Of a stretch of 64,000 nucleotides of DNA, positions 1-14,135 are shown one piece after another. The DNA is from Hepsetus odoe. Its lineage: Eukaryota; Chordata; Actinopteri; Characiformes; Hepsetidae. Location of the stretch: NCBI GenBank assembly GCA_017165825.1, contig CM029387.1, positions 12,860,798-12,924,797 of the forward strand, read 5' to 3'. The notes beneath the pieces were generated by a model. That model worked only from the letters and a program-made list of their open reading frames with translations. It had not been told where the DNA came from and did no database searches. A program made the position numbers and the translations under genes. Numbering within the stretch: the stretch's first letter is position 1; every line of letters begins with the position of its first letter.

Positions 1-2265
1 TCCAAGTCCACAAAGCACATGTAAACTGGTTGGGCAAACTCCCATGCACCCTCCAGGACCCTGCTAAGGGTGTAGAGCTGGTCCACTGTTCCGCGACCTG
101 GACGAAAACCACATTGTTCCTCCTGGATCTGAGGTTCGACTATCCGACGGACCCTCCTTTCCAGGACCCCTGAATAGACTTTCCCCGGGAGGCTGAGAAG
201 TGTGATCCCTCGATAATTGGAACCCTCCGGTCCCCTTTCTTAAAGAGGGGGACCACCACCCTGGTTTGCCAATCCAGAGGCACCGTCCCCGAGGTCCATG
301 CGATGTTGCAGAGGCGTGTCAGCCATGACAGTCCTACAACATCCAGAGCCTTGAGGAACTCTGGGCGGATCTCATCCACTCCCGGAGCCCTGCCACGAAG
401 GAGCTTTTTGACCACCTTGGCAACCTCGACCCCAGAGATGGAAGAGTCCACCTCGATGTCCCCAGGCTCTGCTTCCTCCTCTGAAGGCATGTTGGTGGAA
501 TTAAGGAGGTCTTTGAAGTACTCCCCCCCACAACGACCCACAACGTCCCGAGTCGAGGTCAGCAGCGTACCATCCCCACTATACACTGTGTTGACCGTGC
601 ACTGCTTTCCCCTCCTGAGACGCCGGATGGTGGACCAGAATTTCCTCGAAGCCGTCTGGAAGTCCTTCTCCATGGCCTCTCCAAACTCCTCCCATGCCCG
701 AGTTTTTGCCTCAGCAACCACCAGAGCCGCATTCCGCTTGGCCTGTCGGTACCTATCAGCTGCCTCCGGAGCCCCACTGGCCAAAAAGGCCCGGTAGGAC
801 TCCTTCTTCAGCTTGATGGCATCCCTCACCGCTGGTGTCCACCAACGGGTTCTAGGGTTGCCACCTCGACAGGCACGACCACCTCCCGGCCACAGCTCCG
901 GTCAGCCGCCTTGACAATGGAGGCGCGGAACAAGGTCCATTCAGACTCAATGTCCCCCACCTCCCCCGGGACGTGGTTAAAGCTTTGACGGAGGTGGGAA
1001 ATGAAGCTTGTCCTGACAGGGGACTCTGCCAGACGTTCCCAGCAGACCCTCACGATGCGTTTGGGCCTACCAGGTCTGACCGGCATCCTCCCCCACCAAC
1101 GAAGCCAACTCACCACCAGGTGATGGTCGGTTGACAGCTCCGCCCCTCTCTTTACCCGAGTGTCCAAGACATGGGGCCGCAAGTCCGATGACACGACCAC
1201 AAAGTCGATCATTGAACTGCAGCCTAGGGTGTCCTGGTGCCAGGTGCACATGTGGACATCCTTATGCCTGAACATGGTGTTCGTTATGGACAATCCGTGA
1301 CGAGCACAAAAGTCCAATAACAAAACACCGCTCTGGTTCAGATCCCCGGGCCATTCCTCCCAATTACGCCCTTCCAGGTGTCACTGTCATTACCCACGTG
1401 AGCATTGAAGTCCCCCAGCAGAACGATGGAGTCACCAGGAGGGACGCTCTCTAGCGCCCCCTCCAGAGACCCCAGAAAGGGTGGGTAGTCCAGAATGCTG
1501 TTTGGCGCATAAGCGCAGACAACACTAAGGACCCGTCCCCCGACCCGAAGGCGGAGGGCCGTCACCCTCTCATCTACTGGGGTAAACCCCAATGTACTGG
1601 CGCCAAGCCGTGGGGCAATAAGTATGCCCACACCTGCTCGGCGCCTCTCACCGGTGGCAACTCCAGAGTGGAAAAGAGTCCAGCCCCTCTCAAGGAGACT
1701 GGTTCCAGAGTCCAAGCTGTGCGTCGAGGTGAGTCCAACTATATTTAGCTGGAACTGCTCAACCTCGCGCACTAGCTCAGGCTCCTTCCCCACCAGAGAG
1801 GTGACGTTCCACGTCCCTAGAGCCAGCTTCTGCAGCCGAGGATCGGACCGCCAAGGCCCCCGTTTTCGGCCACCGCCCAGCTCACAATGCACCCGACCTC
1901 TTTGGCCCCCTCCCACAGGTGGTGAGCCCATGGGAAGGGGGACCCACGTTGCCTCTTCGGGCTAAGCCCGGTCGGGCCCCATGGGTGAAGGCCCGACCAC
2001 CAGGCGCTCGCCAGCGGGCCCCACCTCCAGGCCTGGCTCCAGAGGGAGGCCCTGGTGACCCACGTCCGGGCGAGGGAGAAAGTCTTCCATAGTTTTTGTC
2101 CATCATAAGAGGTCCTCTGAACCGCTCTTTGTCTCTTCCCTCACCTAGGACCTGTTTGCCTTGGGTGCCCCTACCAGGGGCATAAAGCCCCGGACAACAT
2201 AGCTCCCAGGATCATTGGGACACGCAAACCCCTCCACCACGATAAGGTGGCGGTTCAAGGAGGGG
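1..2265 (-). mobile_element. Rex3-type RTE LINE, copy 1 (5' part; cut by window edge)
   Basis: Read on the minus strand, this is the 5' two thirds of a non-LTR retrotransposon. Its endonuclease shows LALGTWNVTSL, GDFNAHVG and STDHHLVV motifs, and it continues into the start of a reverse transcriptase at 140-829. It aligns nearly base for base with 23339-25603, and both end at the same 5' terminus (position 2265 here). Compared with that copy, this one has lost about four bases near 222-228 and one base near 1342, so both the reverse transcriptase and endonuclease frames are broken. The catalytic core lies off the left edge. It sits in a URB1 intron, antisense to the gene. The clade assignment rests on motif recall and the ATGG-type 3' tail of the sister copy. 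Confidence 0.88.
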
Positions 2266-3463
2266 CAGTTTGAGTTAGTCATCCTATAATCCTTCATCAG
2301 TGGTCAATTTTTAGCAATATTTATTTAGGGATGATAACATGAACCTGTCTCTCTGCCTCATCTCCAGCTGATAATAGGACTGCGAGGTCCTCCCTTTTTA
2401 TCAGGTGCTTACAGAGCATGCTTGAGACTTACTGGAGACACTGAAGGTCGAAGGCTTTCTTAATCAGGGTACACAGAGGGATACACACAGAGCTCTAGAG
2501 AGTTCCATGTCACAGTAGGGGTTGGATTGCAGATTTGTGGTAAATTTATGGTGATCCCAAGATATTACCTAGATCATTCTGATACTGTAGCCTGCAGAGG
2601 TTTTTTCTGACCCTGCCCCTCACTGTGGCCACAGACAAAATAGTCTTTTGTCTTTTGAAGCTGGCAGCCATATTTTTTTAATATGTTCTTTATAATTTTT
2701 GATCTTCAGTCACTTGTTTAGAGTGATAATTCAATGAGAATGGAACCATATTTTCCTACGTGTTTGGCAGCTGAAGTACTATCTTGCAAAATTACTGAAT
2801 CAGTATTAATGAGGGACAAAAAAAAATCTAATGTGTAAGTATTAATTGGCATTTAATTAAAAATTTTAAGAACAGGAAAAAGCATTTAAAAAGTCATTTA
2901 AAAACATTTTAGTCAGTGATGCAACCAGCATGAAGAATTAGATCATGCTTTTGATAATGTTATTTTGTAGGCTCTTGAAAAATAATTTCAGAAGAACACT
3001 AAACAACAATGTTGTGAATAAGAGACTTGGAATGTGAAAGCTAAAATGCTGCCATGTTTAAAGTTTGCTAAAGACCACATGGGCAGTATTTTGTTGATGG
3101 ACGAGACTAAATTAGATTTTGTTTAAAATGAGAAAATGTTTGGAGAATATTTGGAGAAAAGGAAACGTTGTGTTCAGCTATAACCTTATTTTATCTGTGA
3201 AACATGTTGATAGAAGGAACATATTTTTTTGCTGCCTCTGGGTAAGGATGGCTTGACACAGATGGACCAATGAATTCTTAATTACACCAGCAAATTTTAA
3301 TGGAAAATGTTAAGTCACCTGTCTGTAAACTGAATGGCAAAAGAAAATGGGTAATGCAGCAATACCGCAGCCTTGAGCACACAAATTGTTCTACCAATAG
3401 TGGATAAATAAAAATGACCTTGAATGGGCTACAGTTTTTCGAAGCCCAAGTGAAGGCTGAAAG
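2266..3463 (+). other. URB1 intron stretch with a degraded Tc1-like transposase relic
   Basis: AT-rich sequence without an open frame. Around 3020-3130 a plus-strand reading contains FAKDHM followed by LLMDETKLDFV. This resembles the first catalytic aspartate block of Tc1-like transposases (usually WSDETK). Downstream, at about 3350-3420, the reading is broken by stops. I see it as a dead remnant with no definable termini. The rest of the stretch shows nothing recognisable. Confidence 0.35.
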
Positions 3464-3650
3464 TAGACAGTGGTCTAGTGGTAGGATACTTGTCTATGGA
3501 CCAAGAGGTTGCAGGTTCAAATCCCACTTATAAAGCAAAAGCCTTAACCCCAAGTGTCCCCGGGGGGACTGTTCCTGTAATCAGGAATTGTAAGTCACTC
3601 TGGATAAGCTCTGCTATGTGCTGTAAATGTTGACTGTAAATACTGGCAAG
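3464..3650 (+). repeat. tRNA-derived SINE (family B, LINE-like tail)
   Basis: The head carries RNA polymerase III promoter-like boxes: tggtctagtgg (A box) and ggttcaaatccc (B box). It ends in a tail of the type gtcactctggataag...gctgtaaatg, which matches the end of the copy at 12944-13136. It lies in the intron just before the first URB1 exon in the window. It is a SINE and not a tRNA gene, because the cloverleaf cannot be completed and the body is fused to a LINE-like tail. Confidence 0.8.
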
Positions 3651-3713
3651 TCCTATGGAGACAAAGCAAGTTGATTTCATGTAATGCAACTGACCCGGTC
3701 CTTGTATTTTTAG

Positions 3714-4001
3714 GGCTGGAAACATTGTCTTACTGCAGTTTGTGGTGGGTCTTAAGCAGGCCACTGAAGATGAGTTGGTTGCTGATCTGCTCGTTCGGAT
3801 TTTGCAATGCAACCCTGATATTATGCCTCGGTACTTCAAAGAAATTCAATTCTCCCTGACTCCACGTCCCAAAGGAGCTTGGCTAAACAGCATTGCACTA
3901 CTGAAGAAGGTGAGTTTTGCCCCAGAGACTTGGATTGTTTTGCATTCCTCATGCAAACTCTTAACTCTTGTCAACTCTCATTTTCTGTTTTCCCTTGCTG
4001 T

Positions 4002-4045
<44 letters not shown>

Positions 4046-7000
4046 ACTCACACAGGTTTATCATGCTCAGCCAGAGGTGTCCCAGGCATTTCAGTTGAAA
4101 GAGTTTATTCCTGTCCCTCGTTTGCTGAGTATGGTTTTTGCCACATCCTTGCCTCCAGTCTGCAACAAGACCTTCTTCAATCAAGGCCTTAAAGTAATTA
4201 CATTTCTTCTAGCAAAATAAGAAAGTTGTCTTGGGGCTTATTTAACTGCCTGCATTTATTTTGATATGTTGTGAACAACAAATCACACTGGCTCTACCCA
4301 GTCTGAATGCAGCGGTCATTGTAATCTCTTAACTGAATTGACAATTTTAATGAAGGTCTCATGCAATATTTCCTCAGTCAGTCAGGTTCAGCTATGCCTT
4401 TAAGTCTAACTCATGCCAATACTAAGGGGAGTAATTAATCTACAGTTTATGCTAACACCACAGAGTTTAATTTATTGTTCCTGCTGCTAAAAAGTACCTG
4501 ACCCAATAAACAACAGAAATCCCTTTTTTTTTTTTTTAGTTTTTTTTTCTTTTCTAGCAGCTTTAAAGGACAATTAAGATTTCAGTAGTTGACTAGATAA
4601 AGGAAGGTACAGAATGCTTACACAAAACATATACACACTCCTTCCTTGTTTAGAATTGAATGCAAACAGTACTCCTTTCTGCTTTCTCTGTGGAGCTAGC
4701 ATGTCCTCCTTGTGTGTGCATTTTCACTTTGCTTTCTTCTCATATGTCCGCCTCACATCCCAAGTTAGGATAAGTGGGACTGATAGTGGATAGATATCAC
4801 TAAGTGAAAAGCACATTGCATCTGGTATAGTTTAAGCATGATAAAATAACAATAACATAACTCAGTCTTAATCTCATCTGATGTTGTCTACCAGTGATTT
4901 CAAATAGAAATGCAAAGCTTTCTAGAAAACAATTTCCTTGCAAAATATTTTTGCAGCACTTTTTCACTTTAGGTTTAGTGATATGATTAGTGACATTGTG
5001 GTTTGTTAATGGAATCAGTTTTGACTGTACTGTGTTTTTTGTTTTTGTTCCATATATTTGGCATTTATGACAGTTGCCTGGTGTGGAAGGGCAGCATGCT
5101 ACCTTGTCTGTGCTTGCGCTTATCCTAAGGAGAGCTCAGAAGAACATGGAGTACGGTCAGAAGAGGTCAATGTGGGACAGTTTAGACTTGTACAGCCCCA
5201 CAGCTATAAATGAGTTTGTTCAGATTTACAAAGAAGCTTTGAGCAAGGTGAGAATGAGAAGAGACTAAATTAAAAGGGAATTCACATTTACACATGCATT
5301 ATATTTATTTTTTAAGAATCACACTAGGCTAAACTAAAAAAAAAAAAAAAAAGAAGAATGTAATCTCTAAAGGCTTCATTCTGCTGGTGCCGCAGATTTT
5401 GCCCGACGTCATTACTATTGTGTCATTATGGCAGTCGCTGTCAAAAAAGGAAAAAGAAGAGCCAGATGAAAATACTGGTGCAAAAGAATCAGAAAGAGGG
5501 GAAGAAGTTAAAACTGGAGACTGTGGTAACAACTTTATGAGCTTGTTAATATTTTACTGTGTTTAACTTTCATGAAGCTTTAATACTATATTTTGCATGT
5601 GCAATAGGTGAACAAGATTCCAAGCTGGTCTTGTTTAAGACTTTGCTCCTGCAGGTCTTGTGTTTGTATCAAAAAGTTGTACCACATCTGATTAGCCAGA
5701 GCAGGTTTGACTTCAGCAAACTTCTAAAAGGTGAGCATTGTGTTTAGACTTATTATTAACATTATAATTTAATGGCAAAAGTAGTGTTTTTTTTCTCCCC
5801 ATTAAGCTTATGAAACGCAGTATTGTGATCATTTGTACTGACTGTCTACAGGCGTCATTTCTGAGAAGGGAATGGCGAATAATGTCCCTCCAGTTCTGCA
5901 GTACCAGATCATGCAGCTTGCCCTGGATATCCCTGCCAGCAAGTTTTCCTGGTTCCGACTCCAGGTCTGTTGGTAGAATATCAGCTATATGGTTACAGGG
6001 TGTGCTTCTGTTTATTTTGGCTGAATAGCCCAAAGTCAGGATGGTCAAGCTGTATAAGGCACTGCATTCAGGTCACAGTCTCTCCTGGAAGTGTGGGTTT
6101 ACATCCCGCTTCTGACATACAGCTTACTTTTTGGGCAGCAGTGGCCACAGGATAGTTAGGTTGTGGGTTAGAATCCTGGACCAGTAGGTTGCCCTGAGGT
6201 ACCCTTGAGCAAGGTACCGACCTCATCACTGCTCCCCAGGAGCTGGATATGGTTGCCCACAACTGCGTGTTGTGTGTCTGGGTTAAGTGCAGAGGAGGCA
6301 TTTTGTTGAGGTTTACTGAGTGCTGTGCCTTGTGCTCAAATTGACAAATAGCCACTTGCACTTCCTAAAAGTATGAGTTCTCCTGTTCAGTGACATAACC
6401 TTTTTTTTTTTTTTGTGACTTTACACAGGATGCTGGTTATAAAGGGCTAGCAAAGGGGAATGGTTCTGTTTTCATTTTGCTATTGAAGATGTTTACCAGC
6501 AGTAGCAGCAGGCACCTGAGAAACCCAGCCAGGAAGCTCATTCTTAAGGTGAGCATTATAATGCAGTTATAAGGAAATAAGGTTGTTGCAAATTTTTTGT
6601 AACTATGACAGAGGTTGCATTAAATGCTATTTTTTTTGTAGCTGTAATTAGTGTATAGTAATTATGTGGCTTTGTTTGTATCTAGTACATTTTACTGGGG
6701 CATTTATTTTTCTGTCCTCTTGTCAGGTGCTGAAAGACAGTGGTGTATTTGAGCAAAACAGGAGAGAGTTGGAGTTCTGGGTGGATCATCTACTATCTTT
6801 AAAATCATCACAGCCAGAAAATGTTGTCCAATTTTTGGGCCAGGTTTGCCAATAAAATTCTGCATTGCCTTTAATTACCTCACTATACCTCATTAACTGC
6901 CCCTAAATTAAACAAACATAAAACATAGTCAGTGAAGAAAGGTGTGTGTGTGTGTTTGTTTTTACAGGTGTTGATGAGGGTGGTGTGTAACCCTTATGTT

Positions 7001-10000
7001 TTCATGGATAAAGTTGCAGCTATAGTAGAAGAGGCTGTGTATCAGCAAGAAGAAATGAGCGGGCGTGGTCGAGAATCCAACAAATCCTCTGACATCATTG
7101 GTGAGCTATCTTACACTCTCTCACATTACAGTTAAGGCTAGTTTTTGTATTACTGTGAATGCTTGTGTTTAGCTTCTTGTTTTTATTATTTCCTTGTACT
7201 CTTTTTTTCCATTTCTCTTTGTTCATTATTTAGAAATGGTTCACATAATGAAAATCAAATCAGCCTTTACAAATTCAGGAGGGTTAAATTGTGCTGCTGT
7301 TTTACAGATAGTCTAGGTGCTTTTTCTAAAATGGAGGACAGTGGAATTGGTGTTGAGGAGGTTGGCTCATTTAGCAGTGATGACATTTACCAGGCATTTC
7401 CATTCAGTGCTGTTGTGCCAGCTGTGCTGGAGGCTCGGAATGAGCTATTATTGAATTTCAGTGATGAGAAAGGTAATACTTTTGACTCTATAATATATTT
7501 GACAGAGCATTCGTGTCATAGTATGTCCTACTTTTCTTTAATATTTCATAAAGTGATTTAATGCCTATATGAAATCCTCACCTTTTTTATTTATTTATTG
7601 ATTTTTAATGGGTCAGTCTGTTTAGTTCAGTTGAATGCATATCAGCTTTTCTTGTTGCTTTGTTTAATTGCATTATCAAAATTGGATAGAAGTAAAGCTA
7701 GTGATTCTGAATTGATGTTTTGCAGGTGTAGTATGTGAATACATCTGTGCAGTGCTGTGTGATATCCTTCACTCTCAAAGGGATCCATTGAAACTTTGTC
7801 TAACTCTCCAGCATTATGACAAGGAGTTTCTCTCTACTGAGAACTCCAGACTTCCTCATTCTTCTGTTGCCTCCTTCTGTCTCTACTACTCTAAGTGGCT
7901 TCCGCAACAGCCACAGGACACATGGGTATTGTTTTCTGAGTATTTCCCACTGGACATGAATTATTCTTATGAATGTAAAAACTATGAAAAGATTTGTTAG
8001 ACAATTGCAGTGAGTCATTTCATGTGGGTCTTCTGTTTCTTACAGTTTACATGGGCCCATTCCATGGATGTTCCAACAGCTTTTAATTTTTCTGGCTTTC
8101 TGAAAACATGCTACACTGAAGGACCTAAAGCTTTCCTTCAGGACTCATTCGGGCCATGTCTGGAGAGAGCTCTGTCCAGTTTGCTGCTATCCCAGTTTCC
8201 TGGGGCTGTCAATCAACTTTTGCTTTATCTCAGATCCTTTGTGGAGTCTTATAGCTCGGTATTCTTTTGCATTTCCTTGCTGCAAAGTAAAAGAAGAAGA
8301 AAGTTAAATCCTTAATCCTAAAATAATTTAAGTATGATGTACACTACTGAATAGAATTCATTTCATTTTTGTGCTGTTTTCCAGCATATCTTTTAACATT
8401 ATGCAATGATCAACCTATTATTACTGTGATATACATCTACAGTGTTACATTTACAATATAATTTTGGAGGAGGTACCTGGTGCCTTTGTCATTTCTTCTG
8501 TGTTTATAAAACTTTTCTGATCCTTGTTACTTTTTATTTTTACTTAAATAGCTTCCTAGTGAACAGAGAGCTGAAGTGGTGGGTCTTATTCTAGAGGTTC
8601 TAGGTGCTCTGCTCCTCAAACTCCAAGAGACACTAGAGACCTCATCCAACCAGCCTGAGTCCCAGGAAGTCGACAAGTTTTTTTTAGAGACAGATGGAAC
8701 AACTACTCAGGAAGTCAACCAAGAGCAGGTTACATTTCTTATCTTAAGCCCTTGCCATATAATGATTCAATATATTCATCTATTTTTCACATTTGCACAT
8801 TTATAACACAATGACTGTTTTGATGTGTCTGTTGCTCTTTTACAAGGCCAATTTTTGAAAGGCTTAACCACTGTAATGTAACTGAAATTGTACCATTTAC
8901 TAAAGGCATACTGCTAATGTTTGCTCAATTTCAAACTCTAAACTTGAGACATAATGGACAAATAGTAGTCTCTTAACAATCTCCCAGGAAAAAGGGGCTA
9001 AAAGCTTGCCAAGTTGCAAACATTTTGGAAGGAAATCTTATTTAATCTTTATTTACAGATATTTTATTAAGCAACTAGTATTGAATATAATAAATATAAA
9101 GATACCCAGCTTTCTGTTGCTGTCAGTTTTATATAAATCTAATGTTAGTCACATTACTGTTATCATGGTGCATTATAATTGTGAATGGTTATGGCCAGAG
9201 ACTGATATTTTGGTATACTTGTTCAAATGATCAAAACTGAGTTTATGACAAATGTTTTGCAAATTGAATATGGCCAATTGGCCAATTTAAATTCCATCAT
9301 ATATTTAATAATACAAGTCAGCGCAGAGCTGAAATAATTTCTGGCATAAAATACATTGGCATGAGTGTTGAATAGATGGTTAAATCCTAGTAGCTAGTTA
9401 TGATAACAGGTCTAATATCTATTATCCAATATCACATCAGTAAATTAGTTTCATTTTGAAATTTGTGCACATCATTATTGTTTCAAAATAATTCATAGCA
9501 TTTCAAAGATATCTCTGAATTTTTTCATCCTTGTCCCTCTCTGAACTTTTTTTTTTTTTTTAATTAGAAGAGCTCAGAACAGGGATCTATTTTGACTAAT
9601 TTGACTGTTTTCTCCTGTTTCATAGGGTTTGCTTGCTGTATTAAAGACAGTTTTTAAGAGCTCAATTCTAGAACAGTGGTTTCTTACAGTGGATCTTGAT
9701 TTGATGCCACCAATCTCCCTGGAGCCAGACATAGTGAGGCACTTGTGCACCCAGATGACTGAGGGTGCCCTTAAACTGCTGCAGTCTTCTGCTGAGATTC
9801 TCAGGGCCCTATCTGCCCTAGAACTTGTCAGCCCTTACCTGTCAGCCACACAGAAAGTTCTGCTCAAAGAGCTACAGCAGAGCAGCAGGTACTTCAAAGA
9901 ATTCATGTCAGATGTTTTCTCATATATATAGAGCATTTCAAAATTGTTATTGGCTAAATATGTTAATACTTAATTTGCTCTTTCCTCAAAACTATGCTAC

Positions 10001-13000
10001 TTTAGAATTATTTGGTCTCATTTGAAACACTTAATTATTTTTTTATTATTATTTTTTTTATTTATATAAAGTTGACTTAACATGTCCACAGAAAAAGTAC
10101 ATAGCTAACAACATGGCATGATATAAGTATAAGGCTATATTTGTAAGAGGAGTGGATTGGATACATTATTTTTTTCTCCTGAATCACTTTGTTAGTGAGT
10201 AAATTTACTTTAGAACTTAGTTGACATTAAACTTAATGTTGCACACAACTATGAAAAAGCATGCTAAATAGCATGTTGCCACTTTACTCTGCAGCAGTAA
10301 AAATTTATTCTCTGCAATGTTGAATCATCTAGCTATCTCTTTGATCAAAAAGATTTTATGTACAGAGTTTAGGTGGTTTGTTAGGCTGCATTTCTACCTA
10401 ATTTGCATGCTTTTTAAGCAGATTGTGCAGCAGACCTAAATTGATTGTTAGCTAGATTGAAGTTAGCTGAGGTCACCTGAAAATATAACATAGAACATGG
10501 CGCAGCTTTTACTCACAATCTCAGTTTCACATTTTTCATCAGTCAGAGACATTTTGGCACATTCATGCTTTATCTTATAGTACATTATTACAAAATCATG
10601 GATTTCTTCTAAATTCTCCTGTAATCCTCCTACAAAAAAGGGCACAGAATCTTTGAACTGTTTTTCTATATTTTATATATATATTTTTTATTTATTTGGT
10701 ATTGTAGTATTAACCCTTAATAAAACCAGTGTTTTCTCCAGGTGTCCGAAAGAAGAATCCCTGGCTGTTAAAGCATTCTTGGCACTGCATGAGTACATGG
10801 AGCCATCCAGCATTAAGGCAATACTTAATGCCTTGCTGCTGCTGCCCCATGGCAGCCTACAGGCTGAGGGTGACGAGCTCAGTGTGTATGGTAGTACTAT
10901 GCTAACAATCCTCAAAAAGAGCTCAGCTGCATTAGGAAACAAGGCCCTCTCTCTGTCTTCAGCCCAGTTGGGTAGCCTAACTACCCTTTATACCTCTCAC
11001 AGTCATGAACTACAAGATGTTCTGCTTCAGGTGACCATATAGTCATAAACCTACCTGAAGTCATATATATAATTACATGCATCATAAATTATAATTTGTA
11101 AAAAAAAATAATAATAAATAAATACATAATATTTTTCCTTAGGTGCTGCACAGAGAGCCTTGGAGTGCTGCACTTGTTCCACCAGACTTTTTTCTTCACT
11201 GCCTCCAACACAGTTCTAACTTTGATCTGGCAGCACTGTTGGTAAAAAACTGCCCCACTCACTGCCTGAGCTTTGAGCTTTGGTGCCTGGAACGGATCAA
11301 CTTTACACACATGTTGGACAGCAGCTTCCTCCATCTGTTGAACAGCTACATCCAACATGTTTGCACTGCAGAGCCCTGCAGACCTAAAGGCAGTCAGTAT
11401 TTAATTACAAGGCATTAATTAAGCAAAAATCCTGAATTATGTCTTGATGAAATTATTAGTGAGCAGAATTAATATAGTTCTGTGAAAGTTCAGAATTGCT
11501 ATCGTGTAAAACTGTTTAACTGCTATGGTTTTATTTTGTTTTCAATGGAAAAAAAACATTTGACCAATGTTGGTAATACTCTACTATGTGTAGTTCAAAA
11601 GAAAGTCCTGCAGATGATGACCAGTACTTTGCTGGCTGAGTTGTTGAGCTCAGTGCTGCAGGAGGAAGATGCCATGTGTCTGGACCAGCATGTGAATATT
11701 CTTTGCAACCTAATCCATTTAGGAGCTATGGCTTCTGAACTCACCCAGCTGATCAAGGACTTGCCTACCTTTCTTCTAAAGTCTAAAACCTGTAAAAGGT
11801 AACCTATTTTGGAAGCAGGTATATTCTCTGCATTTTGCAAGAAATAGTTAACTCTGACATTGTATTTGTAAATAAAAAAAAATAGATTTAAATTAAAGAA
11901 TTCAAATGAAAACAAAATATAAAGAATTGCTGCCTGGAACTAACCTTGAAATTTGATATGCAGGTATCTTGGCCCTGCAAATGAGTTTACTCATTAGCTA
12001 CAGCTTAAAGATTAGTTTTGGACATACAGCATCATGATCTAAAGAAGCATCCCTACCCATGTTTCACTGTAATTCATATTTATGTATATAAATATACATA
12101 TATGAATTAAGTTACATTTAATGAAACTAATGCCGTTACTGATGTTTGTGATCTAAACCTGATCAAGGACAGTGGTGGCCTAGTGGCTAGGGAGTTGACC
12201 ATGGATCGGAAGATTGTAGGTTTGATTCCCTCACCAATAGGTTGCCCTGAGGTATCCTTGAGCAAGGTACCGTCCCCGCCACTGCTCCCTGGGCGCTTTC
12301 ATAGCTGCCCGCTGCTGCACGTGTTTGTTTGCATGAGTTAAATGCAGAGATCAAATTTCGTTATAGTTCACTGTGTGCTGTGCTGTGTGCTTGCAATGAT
12401 GAATAGTCATTTTGCCAACAACGATACAGAATTCCATACCGGATCGGTCGAGGCCCGGGTTAACAACGACCGCCACCAGTGCTTGTTAGCCTACAGGGTG
12501 CTGGTAGAAATTGGGCTACTGTTGGCCAAAGGAGAAGAAGAAGAGGAGGAAGGCATGTCCAGATGGAGAAGGGGAGAAAGAGAAGGGGAGGAGAGTGGAA
12601 GTGAGGGTAGGGACTTTGAATGTTGGCAGCATGAATGGTAAAGGTAGAGAATTAGCTGATCTGATAGAGAGAAGAAAGGCATTTTTTTGACATTTTGTGT
12701 GTGCAAGAGACTAGATGGAAGGGTAGTAAGGCCAGGTGTATTGGAGGAGGGTTTAAACTGTTCTACCATGTTGTGGATAGAAGGAGGAATGGGGTATCCT
12801 GAAGGAAGAGTATGTGGAGAGTGTTTTGGAAGTGAAGAGGGTGTCAGGGAGGGTGATGAGTTTGAAGCTGGAAGTTGAAGGTGTGATAATCAATGTTGCT
12901 AGTGCTTATGCTCCACAAGTTGGTTGTGAGATGGAAGAGAAGGGGTGGTGGTGGTCTAGTGGTAGGGTGCTTGCCAATGGGTCAAGAGGTCCCAGGTTCA

Positions 13001-14095
13001 AATTCCACCTCCAGCACTACCACCACTGGGTCCCTGAGCAGGACCCTTAACCCTGAATTGCTCCAGGGGGACTGTCCCTGTAATTAGGACATGGAAGTCG
13101 CTCTGGATAAGAGTGTCTGCTAAATGCCGTAAATGTAAGAGAAGGAAAAATCTGGAGTGAGTTAGATGAAGTGATAGATAGTGTACCCAGGGGGGAGAGA
13201 GTGATAATTTGTGTAGATTTTAATGGTCATTTTGGTAAAGGGAACAGAGGTGATGATGAGGTGATGGGTAGTCATGTCAAGGAGAGAAATGCTGAAGGTC
13301 AGATGGTTTTAGATTTTGCCAAAAGGATTGAAATGGCTGTAGTTAATCCTTATTTTAAAAAGAGGGAGGAGCACAGGGTGACATAACAGTGGAGGAAGAT
13401 GCTCACAGGTGGATTATATTCTTTGCAGGGGGGTCAGTCTGAAAGAGATGGGAGACTGCAAAGTAGTGACAGGGGAGAGTGTTGCTAAACAGCATAGGAT
13501 GGTGGTCTGTAGGATGACCTTGGAGGTCAAGAAGAGGAAGAAAGTGAGGGCAGAGACAAGGATCAAGTGGTGGAAGCTGAAGGAGGAGGACTGCAAGGTG
13601 GAATTCAGGCAGGAGTTAACACGGGCACTGGGAGGTGTTGAAGGGCTACCGGATTGCTGGGAAACTACTGCAGAAGTGAAAGGCAGACAGCTAGAAATGT
13701 AGTTAGTGTGACATCTGGAAGGAAGAAGCAGGATAAGGAAACCTGGTGGTGGAACCAAGAAGTCCAGGAGTGTATTCAAAAGAACAAGGAGGCAAAGAAG
13801 ACATGGGACAGTCAGAGAGATGAAGAAAGTAGACAGGTGTACAAGCAGATAAACCGCAGGGCAAAGAAAGCAATGGCGAAGGCCAAAGATAAGGTGTTTG
13901 GTGAATTGTATGAGAGGTTGGACAGTAAACAGGGAGAAAAGGACCTTTACCGATTGGCTAGACAGAGAGACAGATCTGGGAAAGATGTGCAACAGGTCAG
14001 GGCGATTAAAGAAATGGAAACGTACTCACAGGTTGAACAGAGCGTGTTGAGCAAATGGAAGGAATACTTTGATGATGAATGATGAATGAATGAAG

Positions 14096-14135
<40 letters not shown>

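Noticed and set aside
303..797. Plus-strand open frame over the left Rex3 copy (and its twin at 23555-24139)
   Set aside because: It is the complement of the reverse transcriptase/endonuclease coding strand; it lacks any protein signature and disappears where the LINE is mutated.
3742..4098. Long plus-strand open frame running from a URB1 exon through the (CT)n repeat
   Set aside because: It is exon 3714-3909 read through its donor into the intron; the Leu/Ser repeat is translated microsatellite.
12491..12769. Ser/Leu-rich minus-strand frames at 12491-12769, 13414-13992 and 14006-14581
   Set aside because: They are antisense shadows of the purine-rich RTE LINE; composition follows from the GA-rich coding strand.
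12944..13136. tRNA gene suggested by A- and B-box-like sequences (also in the family A copies)
   Set aside because: The cloverleaf is incomplete and the sequence is fused to a repeated body and tail with target duplication, so it is a SINE.
14100..14133. CRISPR-like or other regularly spaced array among the short repeats
   Set aside because: All short tandem repeats here are simple microsatellites or LINE/SINE tails in a eukaryotic genome; there are no spacers.
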